Source of the DNA: Daucus carota subsp. sativus
Lineage: Eukaryota; Streptophyta; Magnoliopsida; Apiales; Apiaceae
DNA length: 64,000 bases
Direction of reading: 5' to 3'
Assembly (NCBI RefSeq): GCF_001625215.2
Contig: NC_030387.2
Coordinates: 41,315,606 to 41,379,605 of the forward strand
The position numbers and the translations under genes are program-made. The notes under the pieces are model-generated. The model was given only the letters and a program-made list of their open reading frames with translations. It did not search any database and was not told where the DNA came from. This document shows positions 1 to 10,400 of the stretch, in pieces (position 1 is the first letter of the stretch; each line of letters begins with the position of its first letter).

Positions 1-1286
1 AGTTAACTCTTTTATCTTCTGCTTGCTAGGAGTTCCAATGCCTTCCTCAAACACGCGCTCAAGTTTTTGAAGTTGCACTGGTGTTGGAGTCCATCTGTGC
101 CTTGTCGTGATCTTGCTGCCACCATATGTCATTAACGGATCACAGTATAAACCTCCGAGGCCTGCTTCAGAAAAGAGCAAGTATCCAAAATATTTACTCA
201 AATGTGAATCAAAGAATAAAAAAAAAAAAATTACTCTTGGCTCACATGCTATTTTAGCATCAAGTCCTTCTATCTACACATAGAAATCCTAATCCAGCAT
301 TTCATACTTTTGAGCATTAACGCCCTTTTTCTTAATCTCAGTACAAACGCTTTAAACTAATCTTACCTGAGAATATTACAAATAACTCATGCAATATACT
401 TCATTTTGCTAGCAGGAAATACCTAAAAACAAACAGGACAATTAGTTACTTCATGAATGCTGCAAGCCTTTCGCAAGAACTTCTTGTTTCCACTACACCT
501 GTAGTAACTGAAATATCCTGGTTGTCGTGGTTTTCTTTTATTGAAAAATCAAATAGGATCAAAAAATGTTGCATTCTATAATCACTGCTGAGTGCTCAAC
601 TGGACATGAATTCACATCTGAATTATGTGTATCAGGTATAAAACAAAGAGTGATGCTAGGTCCATAGAAACATATACAAAAATATGCAGACAATGACTTA
701 GATTCCATATCATTCTCTCTGTTGCATACAGATCTCAAATATGTACATCAGTTGATGATGCAGAACAGGTTTTAAATCACAAAAATATTCAAAAATACAC
801 ATAATTTTTAATAGAACAGCCGAAAAAATTCACAAGAGAGAGTAAAGTTCATGCATCACAAAAACATAATGATACCATCAAGTTAAGGCCTTTATTCACA
901 AACCCTCAAGAAACACTATCAAATAATTAAGTCCTCATCATCATCCGAAAATCCCACAAACCAATTAATCAAACACTAAAACCCCGAAACAAAAATCGAC
1001 AAGACCGCATAATATGAGCAAGGGTAAGCAAGTGAAGAAGAAAGTGAAAAGCATAGGTACCAGCAGTAAGATCCTGTTGAGCAGAAAAAAACCTATGCAT
1101 CTCAGCAAGCTGCTGAGACAGAGTAGCATAAGCAGAGATCTGCTTCCTCAAAACTTCAATCTGCTCATCTGTCATGACCTTCATGCACAACCCATCAACA
1201 TCACCATCAGTATTATAAAGTATATCATTATTATTTTCACTGTGGTTTTGGTAGTGCTGTGCTTCTTGGTTGGTGTTGACTTCCAT
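1..1286 (-). CDS. WOX13: WOX13-type homeobox transcription factor, N-terminal part (cut by window start)
   Basis: Two exons are visible: 1286-1061 and 161-1 (intron 1060-162, GT-AG, phase 1); the rest lies outside the window. The exon 1 end reads [12 protein letters not shown] followed by QQDLTAG, the conserved leader of the WOX13 clade. Exon 2 gives GLYCDPLM, then the homeodomain start [13 protein letters not shown] and [14 protein letters not shown]13-clade proteins are nuclear DNA-binding factors acting in organ development and cell reprogramming. An in-frame ATG lies further up at 1355, but a TATA-like box at 1379-1386 would place the transcript start near 1350. I therefore prefer ATG 1286, which also gives a leader as long as that of Arabidopsis WOX13; 1340 remains possible. 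Family assignment is firm; the start is not. Confidence 0.88.
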
Positions 1287-1378
1287 TGACCTTGTGATCA
1301 GCTCTAGCTCTTCCTCCGTGACTAAATAATCTTTAATCATAACGATGCATAACACCTTGTGGATTCTGAGAGAATGAG

Positions 1379-1386
1379 TTTATATA
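1379..1386 (-). promoter_or_regulatory. TATA-like box of the WOX13-type gene
   Basis: On the minus strand the sequence reads CTATATAAACTC. It sits about 30 bases before the expected transcript start and about 95 bases before the preferred ATG at 1286. It argues against the upstream ATG at 1355 being used. Confidence 0.5.
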
Positions 1387-2450
1387 GTTGTAGTCGGGTA
1401 TTGTATATTGGTATAATTCATTTAGCATAAATAAGAAAAAGTCTTGGGTGGATTATATATGGAATGTCCCTACATTCATGCGGGTCGCGCGCTGGAGAAT
1501 GAGCAGACTTTGGTACAAGTGTGGTGCCAACAAATGGACAACATTTTTCCAAGATAAATTAGTTTATATTTTTATTTGGTTAATAATAACTTCAGCATAT
1601 TGGAAGGTTGGGAGTTGAGAATGGACCTCAAGTCAAAGTTATAGAGCTATTCATCATGATGCAAGAGTATTTGGTTTAATTTTTATAGCTTCGACTGCCT
1701 TTATTATGTTAATCTTTTGAGATTTGGTTGTTTGGTAAAGTTTCTTAATTTCAGAATGATATCAATTAGCATCAATTAATATCAATTGAAGATTTTTGAT
1801 GTGGAAAACATATATAAATGAGTTACCTTAATGATAAAATTTTGTACCCTGACAAAAAAAAAATGATAAAATTTTGTACCAAAATTTATTTTTAAAATTG
1901 TAATTTATGATTTAATATTATTTAATAGTTGGGAGATTTAAAATGTTCGTCTAAGTATTTTTGACTTATTGATAACTTATGAGTTATTGAAGATATAATT
2001 ATAATTATAAAAATAAAAGTGATTTATGATTATTTTTTTTGGAGAGAGTGATTTATGATTAATGGGTAATTTTTATCAAAAAATTAAAAATATTACTAAA
2101 AAAATGTCAAACTAACTAGTGCCTTTAATTTTAAGTAAGTTTATGGCTTATTTTTAAGTTTAAATTAGTTTATGACGTATTAAAGAAACAAATATTTTTC
2201 GTTTAAAGTTGGAAACAACTTTAATTCTTGCCCTTGAATTGCCTCTTTTTTGTCAAATAACAAATATAAAAACACTTTATAATATTTATATTCAAAAAAT
2301 CCCTCCCATATCAACAATAAAATTAAAAAAAAGACATGAAAGTGTCGTAATACAAGTTGATATTATATATAAAATCCTCTCATACAAATATAAATCAACC
2401 AAAAATATTATATGTAGCAGAACTTCAATATCCCCTGCGATATCAAAATC
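1387..2450. other. Intergenic AT-rich stretch
   Basis: This covers the upstream region of the WOX13-type gene and AT-rich spacer. I see no coding potential and no repeat ends. The open frame at 2209-2544 is low-complexity and overlaps the start of a tandem repeat, so I do not treat it as a gene. Confidence 0.5.
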
Positions 2451-2602
2451 TTCTAAATACAAAATTAGTCAAATATCGAACATAAATCACTCCATATTGG
2501 GTTCACCAACAGTTCCTCTTATATATGTAAATATTATCATATAACAAAATTTTCTAAATACAAAACTAGTCAAATATCGAACATAAATCACTCCATATTG
2601 GG
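2451..2602. repeat. 101-bp tandem repeat; second copy split by a transposon
   Basis: Copy 1 runs from 2451 to about 2551 (TTCTAAATAC, CACTCCATATTGGG, TTCACCAAC, then CTTATATATGTAAATATT). Copy 2 starts at 2552 and is interrupted after ATATTGGG at 2602. Its remainder (TCACCAAC, CTTATATATGTAAATATT) resumes at 9494. Copy 1 therefore shows what the insertion site looked like before the transposon arrived. Confidence 0.85.
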
Positions 2603-2896
2603 CAGGGGTGTTCATCAAACCGCACCGCAAAATGCGGTTCTTAATTTATGCGGTGTGGTTGCGGGTTAGGATTTTTACAAACCGCGCGGTGCGGTGTGGG
2701 CTGTGGTTTTATATTTATTTAGTGCAGTTTGAACTGCACCGCATATAATATTATAATATAAAATATATTTATTATATTTATATTATGTATTTATATATAT
2801 TTTTAGTTATATAATTTTGTTTACATACTATTTTAGTAATGAGTTAGTTGATATATAAAAGATAACTAGCGTAAAAGCCCGTTCAAGGCACGGGCA

Positions 2897-3012
2897 TGTT
2901 ATATAACTAACATATACTTTCGAGTTTCGAATATCACATTTTACGATTTGGTATGTTGTATAACTAACATATACTTTCGAGTTTCAAATATCAATGCTTT
3001 ACGATTTTGTAT
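2897..3012. repeat. Tandem duplication of about 57 bp inside the Helitron
   Basis: TAACTAACATATACTTTCGA occurs at about 2903 and again at about 2960, each followed by a similar block ending in TTTACGATTT. The two units differ by a few substitutions. They lie beside the Helitron 3' hairpin. Confidence 0.7.
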
Positions 3013-3909
3013 GTGCTTTTTAAAAAAGTTCAGCAGTATCTTGTGTTTGTTTTACAATATGCTCCTTTATTTTATAGTACGTGTGTGTCAAAACGTGCTG
3101 CTAACCATCAAAATACGTCTCGATATAAAGACAAAAACTTTCTTAGGGTTTTTCCAAATTAGAATCTGATATTAAAATGACAGCAAAAACATAATTTTGA
3201 ATGAGGCCACTCATTTTGAGTTATCCGGATTGAGTTTAAACACAAACTCCTTCTATCCGGTGTATGTTCGAGTATAGAATCAGAAGATAGACTCATTCTC
3301 CTTTGAGAATTTTTTTTTTGACCGGTCCATTATGTAAAAATTCAATGTACGAGTTTAACACAAATAAGTTGAAGGAGCCATCCTTATCTTGCGCATTAAG
3401 ATCCAAAACCCTGTGACAGGATATAGTTTAAAAATTAAATCTGAATGAGTTAAATGAGTAGAAGTAAAGATCATATATATGGTGAAAAATAACAATCAAG
3501 GGAGTCTTGCAGGTGCAACTATTCTTCTAATTTGCTTCTTTCATTCGCTCAAAAATTAAGGTGACATGCTTGATGCATATTGAATTATAATAATTATTGT
3601 ATATTTTTATTCACAGAAAGGAGAGTAAAGTTAATTTCATATAGATAGTTAATAAAGTGTTACCAAGACTCTTTCATTGGCTGCTTGTTTCTACTATTGT
3701 GTCTACAAGCGCAGATTCTTTGTTAAAGGATAATTTACTCACCCCATAAAGCTTGTTAATTCTAAACTTTGATAATTGAAAGTGTCAAGTATGTGTACTC
3801 CTCTATATGCATGTTACTATTTACTTATTTTCTGATAGCCACTTGGGATTACTATATATATGGTTTGATGATGATATATACCACAATCGAAAGCAACACC
3901 CACAAAATA

Positions 3910-4128
3910 AACTTGTACCCGAAGCTTATTATGAGAACACCGCAGGATCTAGTTTTTTCAATGACATCCTTTCCTTAAAGCTTATGAGTATCATAATTGA
4001 CAAATCATTGGAATTCGCATATTCTATAATTGTTGAAGCCACTTGCAACTTTAGCCTGGCTAACAAGATTAGTAAAGGAGGTTTGGTTCTGTTTACTACA
4101 CAGAACTAAAAGGATAGGTTAGTGCCTA
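3910..4128 (+). pseudogene. LysM receptor-like kinase (CERK1/LYK-type) fragment, captured and broken
   Basis: The frame reads NKLVPEA, then IDKSLEFAYS, then EATCNFSLANKIS, which match the stretch between transmembrane segment and kinase glycine loop of CERK1-like chitin receptors (known pattern: VDKSVEF, ATDNFSLANKIGQGG). The glycine loop is reached only after a one-base deletion near 4083: beyond it the other frame gives GSVYYTELKG. The fragment stops there and the rest of the kinase domain is absent. It lies on the strand opposite to the Helitron's own orientation and to the other fragments. It cannot make a working kinase. Confidence 0.72.
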
Positions 4129-4514
4129 TGCAATTCAGTTTTAAGAATGCATACTTAACAAAAACACAGATATAATATATAGCATGGCCCATGAGGACTG
4201 GCTAATGAAGTTAAAAAGGTCTTCTTTGTTGGAAACTAAATTTCATGTTAAAATATTAAACTTTTATATGATAAGCTAAACTAATATATGCTAACTAAAG
4301 TTTCAGGTTGGACTTTTGGATCATTTATCTATTGTTATATGTCCTTGCAAATACATGTTCTCATCTAATTGCAAAAGCTTTGATGTCAATGAACACTCAA
4401 ATTCTTATGTTTACCCTACTACACTCTGAATATTTCATGCGTGATCAAAATAGAAAAGCGGAACATACCTGCGTTGTCATGTGTTTGTATCATTGTCTGT
4501 CGAATTTAATATAA

Positions 4515-4612
4515 GATTCACAAATGATGGGCTTCCAGTGGGAGCCAAATACAACAGGCAATTATCCAATGACCATAACTTGCTTCTCTGAGGCTCCTGA
4601 GGTTCTGAACTG
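4515..4612 (-). pseudogene. Unidentified exon-like fragment in the Helitron
   Basis: One minus-strand frame is open for about 31 codons and reads SEPQEPQRSKLWSLDNC followed by LLYLAPTGSPSFVN, a composition that looks like real protein. I do not recognise the family. It is probably another captured piece, given its position between recognisable ones. Confidence 0.35.
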
Positions 4613-5024
4613 CAACATATAGTGGCAATAATATTCAAGAAATGTTATCATAATCAAAAGACATGAAACAATAAGTTATTATTATTTTGTATTCTCATTC
4701 ACTTTCGCTCTACTTTCAACAATTATTATAATTAGATAGCACGTAGTCTTTCACCGCATTTAATTTAGTTTCATCTACTTATGCTTCTGTTGGAACTTAG
4801 AACTGAGTGATGCTTTTAATATAGGCTTGTCTCTAACTACGAATCAAGCTACATTTGACCTTTTGATGGTCGAATATCATCTGTTTGGATTACCCTACTA
4901 TCGAGGACAGAAATCAAAGACCTGGACCATCTTGGAAGTAAAAGGAAAATGAAGAAAGGACAAGTCAAAAGTAAACGCATAAGATAAATTTGCAATAGAG
5001 ATAAATTTAAAAAGAACTATGAAG

Positions 5025-5490
5025 CTAACCATTTTTGCTTTGGATCAGTGAAAACAGAACATTAATGCATCGAAGATGTTTAAGTGGGAGTACTTTGTTG
5101 GCCAAAAGAAGCAAATGCACAAAATAAGCAATGACATAAATAGTATACATTTCTAAAATTGTCAACCTTGCCTCAAATATATGTCGGCATCAGCTTTGAC
5201 ATAGAATTCATAATCATAAAGTGCATAGGCGGCTTTAAAGAAGGACAACCTGATATAAATGCACAAGTTTGTATGAGTTTCGAATTATGAATTCTCACCG
5301 ACATGAAATTAATGTAAGGACTAATTTATATGGGAGCTTACTATACTCATCTTTGATATCCAAGAGCATGAATTCATTAAATTTTGCCACCTCCCTCACA
5401 TGTTCTGACACATTTGCTTTATCTCCTGTTCTACCGATGATAAATATGATGACGAAGCCAGTGGCTTCTTCCAAGCTGCCAAATCCATTT
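5025..5490 (-). pseudogene. GT31 beta-1,3-galactosyltransferase-like fragment, captured
   Basis: In order on the minus strand: LEEATGF, IGRTGDKANV, FMLLDIKDEYSKLPYK (about 5490-5315); [20 protein letters not shown] then IYLR (about 5250-5180); and VFTDPKQKWL (about 5060-5025). These follow the order of plant GT31 proteins (IGRTKD, LLLDIEEEY.KLPYK, FYVKADDDIYLR, TDPKMKWYE). GT31 enzymes work in the Golgi on glycan chains. The DxD metal-site region reads DAD where the family has DDD. The N-terminal anchor, the C-terminal half and a continuous frame are missing, so this is a non-functional captured piece with intron gaps. Confidence 0.72.
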
Positions 5491-6344
5491 ATAGAAGATG
5501 ATCATTAAACATACAATAGTGTAAAAAAGAGTGTGCAGAGGGGAAAAAAATGCTGATTCTTAGTTGCCTTGAGAGAGAGTAAACAGAAAACTAAGCGATA
5601 AAACTCAATATTCTCTGCTTTAATGATCAAATATTTGTGGGACTTATAATGCGCTCGTATTTAATGATCTGATATCACTTAATAATAGAACAAAACACAG
5701 TTCACTAACAAATTATCCATTATATAAAATAAAAAAAAGATGCATATAGATACCAAAATGATATGTGAATTCTGAAAAACAAAAAACTATTAAATAAAAG
5801 TGAGAATTACGAAGTTTGACAAATATGCCTCTTGAATTTTACTAAGTATGATATAAACATAGGGAGCTTCTAGAAGTCAGGGAGATGGTTTATCCTGGAA
5901 GTAGAGATCAAAGAACCCAGAGAGTACAAGTTCATGTTCTGTTGGCTCTTTGCTACTTTGGCTATCATATGCAGTCCATTGTAAGTGTATCTAATGCAAG
6001 AATAAGTTGTTAGTTTTGTCCTTCAATTCTCAAGTCTAAACACTCTAGTCATTAAAACAGATATCATATACCACCTGATAATATGTTCTCATTGTACTTA
6101 ATATAATTCTATTGACTTATATGTTATAGTTGTCCAAAACCAGATTCCAATATAATGGAGATCGATAACCTATGAACATACCTCTTCCGTAGTGGGTTGT
6201 AGATTCTTTTTGAACATAATTGGATTACCAACCACCACACAGCTCCTCTTATTCTACGAAATCCATCACGAGTCTGCTCGGAACCTCCAGTATCCTTCTG
6301 CCATTACTGAGTCAATAACAAACCAACAAAAATCATGTCTTAAT

Positions 6345-7905
6345 TACCAAGCTCTTGCAAGTTCACATCTGGGGCAAGAAAAGAACCCTCTTTCATCTTG
6401 TTTGTATGGATTTGAATGATTTGCAGGCGGCCATTCTCAGCAGGAAGGCTAATCTGTACTTGTACTTCTAAACGCCCAGGTCTGTAACATATAAGTAGTC
6501 TCTGAGCACAAATTTATGCGTACATGAATTGTATGTGCATATATAAGTAATGTTAAGTAGTTAACAGAACCAAATTGTGCAGGGCATGCATCACCTTAAA
6601 AGAGCTTCGTCAAGCAAATCTTTCCTATTCGTCATTCCGATGAGTAGAACATTATTTAGAGCTTCCACACCATCTATCTAAATATAAATTGATTACCAGC
6701 CAGATAGTGTCATTAGTCAACTCTTAGAGCACAGAAATATCAGTTCTGACATGAACTAAAAGATCCTAAACCAACCTTTGTACGAAGCTGGTTGACAATG
6801 CTATCATGAACTCCAGTACCATCTTTAGTGGAACTTCTGGTCTGCAAAAAGGAATAGAATATACATTGCATGTCAGCACAAACATTTTACAAATTAAATT
6901 AATGACATGTATGTATGATTTCAATTTATAACTGAAACAGAGCCGTAGTAAAGGTTTTTGTAGCCCTATGCCCTCAAGTAACAAATGCAGAAGCAAAATT
7001 ATCTGAAGCAAAGTGAAGACCAGAGAACTATAAAATGTGTGTGTGTGTGTGTTGAGAGAGAGAAACTCTGAGTCGTATAAACATAAATAGGAACTCCAGG
7101 TTCACTGAGAAAAGTTCCCTACCTTACAGATGGCATCGATTTCATCATAAATGATAACATGCAGGTCACTTTCATTCCCTACAAGTAAGATAAGAGGATA
7201 TTTACGATCACGAATACAAAGATGTGCTTATAGCCAGAATTCATCATTACCTCATGATCTTTGGTCTTCTTCAGCATCGACAAATAATTCCCTTACATTC
7301 TTTTCTGTTTCTCCAACAAATTTACTCAAGACTTCTGGTCCATTGACAATCTATAATTAATCGCCAAAAGGTTGGACCTGCCATTAGTAGATGATTACAA
7401 AAACTATTTTTTTATTTGGAGTGGCAAATCGAGAAATTTGTTATTTCAGAAATACCATGCCTAATAATGGAACATAAACTAAAGAAACAAGTAAAAATTT
7501 ATTTTGGAAAATGATTATATCTGAAAGCTGCAACCAAGTTGTCTCAACATCTAAGAAATTGAGTAACATGAGGACAAGAAATTTTGCAGTTGAATTCGCA
7601 CCGGCATCTTTGCTTGGTTATATGAATTAGATATTATGTAACAATTAACAAAGACAGAAGGATTATTCTATACTAACCTTGACAACTCTTATTCCATACC
7701 TTTGGGTCCTTTCCATTTAACATCTTCCCAATCTGATGAGCCTTTAGAGTACTGCCAGTACCAGGAGGTCCATAGAGCAGCATTCCTTTGACATGCTTAA
7801 TGCCAAGTCTGACTGTTCTTGCTCGCGTACGGTAGCTTCGTTCACGGTATGGACATAATCATTTCCCTGATACTCTAGCATTTTTTTTTGCCCTGTTGTC
7901 ATAAC
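6345..7905 (-). pseudogene. NSF (vesicle-fusing AAA+ ATPase) fragment, captured and degenerate
   Basis: Exon-like blocks on the minus strand follow plant NSF D1-domain order: [18 protein letters not shown], then [11 protein letters not shown] (about 7815-7700); [19 protein letters not shown] (about 7350-7255); SDLHVIIYDEIDAICK (about 7172-7130); STKDGTGVHDSIVNQL (about 6840-6775); VEALNNVLLIGMTNRKDLL (about 6672-6600); and [12 protein letters not shown] to LAPDVNLQ (about 6483-6345). Introns are retained. The Walker A reads GPPGTGST, losing the catalytic lysine of GKT, and an in-frame TGA follows the block at 7255. The part just upstream (about 7905-7830) may come from the end of the NSF N domain, joined out of frame. 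NSF itself disassembles SNARE complexes; this copy cannot. Confidence 0.8.
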
Positions 7906-9219
7906 CTGCAAGTCATGACACCTAAAGCCAAATTTTGAGATCTGTATATCTGTAGTGATGCTAAAAAATTGATTTTCACAGTAAAAAAAAAACTATGCTT
8001 ATCCTGGAAAGAAATTCCACTTCAGCAGTTCATTAATCCTTGTTTAATTTTATACATACTTCTACATATCATATCTTTCACTCACATCCTCCCTGGAGGG
8101 CTTATATAATTAACTGTTGTATATAAGCTACAGAGAAATATAAAGAATTAAAGAGTATTCAAGAGTCATATATTTTGCCTAGATTTCACACACCATCTAC
8201 AATGGAGAAATTACCTAGTTAACCAGTAAGAATCATGAATAGATTTGGAACAGACCTAAAGATTGAATGATCATACGCTACATATAGACCATCTTGGGCA
8301 GGTTTGGTATAATAAGCAAGCGCAATTTTAATTGCCCAAAATACAGATAAGCAAAGATTTCTAATAAATAATCATTTGATATGGAGATGAAAACTTGCAT
8401 GCCCATGGAGGAAACAACAGAAGCATTTGAAATTATAATTACACACAAAACACATATAAAACTCCAAAACACAAATTTAAATATAATAACTCGACAATTT
8501 CACAAATGCATCACTTTCACTAACAATGGTTGTTAAAATGATAAAACAAACCACACGAGAATTCCTTTTCATTATTCCCTTCCAACTCTCTACTTCAAAT
8601 ATTTTTACATTTCATTCGATTTAACCAAACAAAGCCTAATAGTAATATCACTTGAATAACCTGAATATGAATGAAAATGAGCTCCTTCTTGAAATTTCAT
8701 TCGTTGAAGCATATGAATTTAATTTTTTTTTATCAAATATTAGGATTTCCAGAACAATATTAAATCAAGACATTAACAGAAGCGACTGAGACCCGAAACC
8801 CGAAAGGCATTCCTAATAAACATAGAGAAACACATAAAGATATGCACAAACACTGGAATAAAACAAAGTTTAACAAATGCATATATTAATGTGAGAAATG
8901 AAGTGGTGCAGAGAAGGAAAAGACCTTCGTCGATTGCGCTTAGCAGTTTCTCGGTCTTGCGCTTCTTCTCCTTTCTCTAAGACCCCAACCGAGGAGAAGC
9001 AGCCCAGCACCAAATAAATCGCAGCCAAGTAGAGACAGCTGAGCTAAAGGAAAGAGTTGGCAGAGAATATATACATGGAAAAACTGCTGCATATCAAGAA
9101 GAAAACGAAGAGACAATGGCATTTCAGAAATTACGTGTAAATCGAGGGTATTTATGTCATTTCATGGGTATTTGTTTTGCTCTTTTTGCCCCTAGTCCCC
9201 TTTTAATATATAGAAGTAG
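7906..9219 (-). other. 5' part of the Helitron without a recognised gene
   Basis: The stretch is mostly AT-rich. The block at 8940-9122 is richer in GC, ends at a donor-like site (AAG followed by GTCTTTTCC at about 8925) and could be the captured leader exon of some gene, but I recognise no protein in it. The outer 100 bases are the Helitron 5' end. Confidence 0.3.
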
Positions 9220-9493
9220 ATAAGAAGTTTGGCGTTAAGACAAATCTATTTGATATACTATATTAACTATCGATTTTACATTTTATTAAAACTTTTAGGT
9301 TCATATTTTTAATCCGCACGAATCGCATAGACTGCACCGCACCACACCGCATTTGTGTGGTGCGGTTTATGCGGTTTTTGAGTTGCACGGTGTGATGGCG
9401 GTTTGAAAATTTAATCAAACCGCATATGCGGATTAGTCTGCGGTTTTGAAGAAAAACCGCACCGTCCGCACCGCGAACACCCCTAATATTAGG

Positions 9494-9880
9494 TCACCAA
9501 CTTTTTTTCTTATATATGTAAATATTATCATATAATTTTTTTGTTAGAGGGATAAAAATAAGTACACAATTTTATGAAAAATATATCAAAAATATAAAAG
9601 AAAATCAACAAAAAATCAATCATAATAAATGATGTCGCAAACAATCCAATAATAGTATACGATTATACGAAGTCAAAAACAGAAATAAGACGTGATAAAA
9701 GAATTAGACAAGAGCTTAATTATGAACAAGTAATTATGACTTATAAAAAAATAATTTTATATTCTATTTTTGTTTAATTAATAGTTATAATTATATTAAT
9801 ACATAATTCATCAATTTAATTTTTAAATATATTAAAAATATTGCTGGCAAAAAATATATTAAAAATAAAATCAATATACT
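9494..9880. other. AT-rich spacer after the hAT element
   Basis: The first 45 bases complete the second copy of the 101-bp tandem repeat. The rest is AT-rich and I see nothing in it. Confidence 0.5.
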
Positions 9881-10400
9881 TATATAAAGGAGAAGCGAGG
9901 GGCGTGTAGGTGGCGCCTCTCACATCGATCCGTTCTATTTTTCTAATTTCTGAAATTTTTGGATAAAAAATATCAATAATTGGAGCTACCTTTTTTAGTT
10001 TCAGATATATTATAAGCAAATTCATGAATCTGATTTTATTTTAGATTATTTATGGAATATAGTAGCTTGAAAGTTTTAATCTGATTTTGTTTTTATATAA
10101 CTGAAATTTTTGGATAAAAAATATCAAAAATTAGAACTACCTTTTTTAGTTTCGGATATATTAGAAGCAAGTTTCAGGATCTGATTTTGTTTCAGATTAT
10201 TTATGGAACATAGTAGCTTGAAAGTTTTAATTTGATTTTGTTTCTATATAAAGGAGAAGCGAGGGGCGTGTAGGTGGCGCCTCTCACATCGCTCTGTTCT
10301 ATTTTTCTAATTTTCTGGAATTTTCGCAAGTTTCAGATTATTTATAGAATATAGCAGCTTGAAAGTTTTAATCTGATTTTGTTTCGGATTATTTAATTAT
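9881..10400. repeat. Compound direct repeats with Helitron-5'-end-like headers
   Basis: A header (TATATAAAGGAGAAGCGAGG, then GGCGTGTAGGTGGCGCCTCT) occurs at about 9882 and again at 10245, about 364 bp apart. Between them a unit of about 150 bp (CTGAAATTTTTGGATAAAAA to GAAAGTTTTAAT) occurs at about 9951 and 10101, and a shortened copy follows the second header. Such headers resemble plant Helitron 5' ends beginning TCTATATAAA, so this may be a tandem array of Helitron 5' ends. Confidence 0.7.

Larger units (their letters stand above)
2866..9220 (-). mobile_element. Helitron carrying captured host-gene fragments
   Basis: On the minus strand the element starts with TCTACTTCTATATATTAAAA (from 9220) and ends in CTAG (2869-2866). 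A hairpin with stem GCCCGT/ACGGGC (about 2877-2895) lies 7 bases before CTAG. The flanking bases are A (2865) and T (9221), the expected A-T target, with no target duplication. These are the classic structural marks of a Helitron. At 6355 bp it has no Rep/helicase frame, so it is non-autonomous. It holds pieces of at least three unrelated genes, listed separately, with intron-like gaps kept, so they were taken at the DNA level. Confidence 0.75.
2603..9485. mobile_element. hAT-like DNA transposon, non-autonomous, split by a nested Helitron
   Basis: The left end is CAGGGGTGTTC (2603-2613) and the right end GAACACCCCTA (9475-9485), inverted repeats differing at the outermost base. The 8-bp flanks are ATATTGGG (2595-2602) and ATATTAGG (9486-9493), a target duplication with one change; 8 bp is the hAT hallmark. 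Both ends carry clusters of GCGGTGCGG / CCGCACCGC motifs, typical subterminal repeats of hAT elements. Without the Helitron inside (2866-9220), the element would be about 528 bp. No transposase frame is present, so it could move only with help in trans. Confidence 0.8.

Noticed and set aside
2209-2544. Plus-strand open frame of 111 codons
   Set aside because: It is AT-driven low-complexity sequence running into the 101-bp tandem repeat, and matches no family I know.
2603-9485. A single large hAT element that captured the genes itself
   Set aside because: Well-formed Helitron ends at 2866 and 9220 next to A and T explain the inner block better, leaving a 528-bp hAT of normal MITE-like size.
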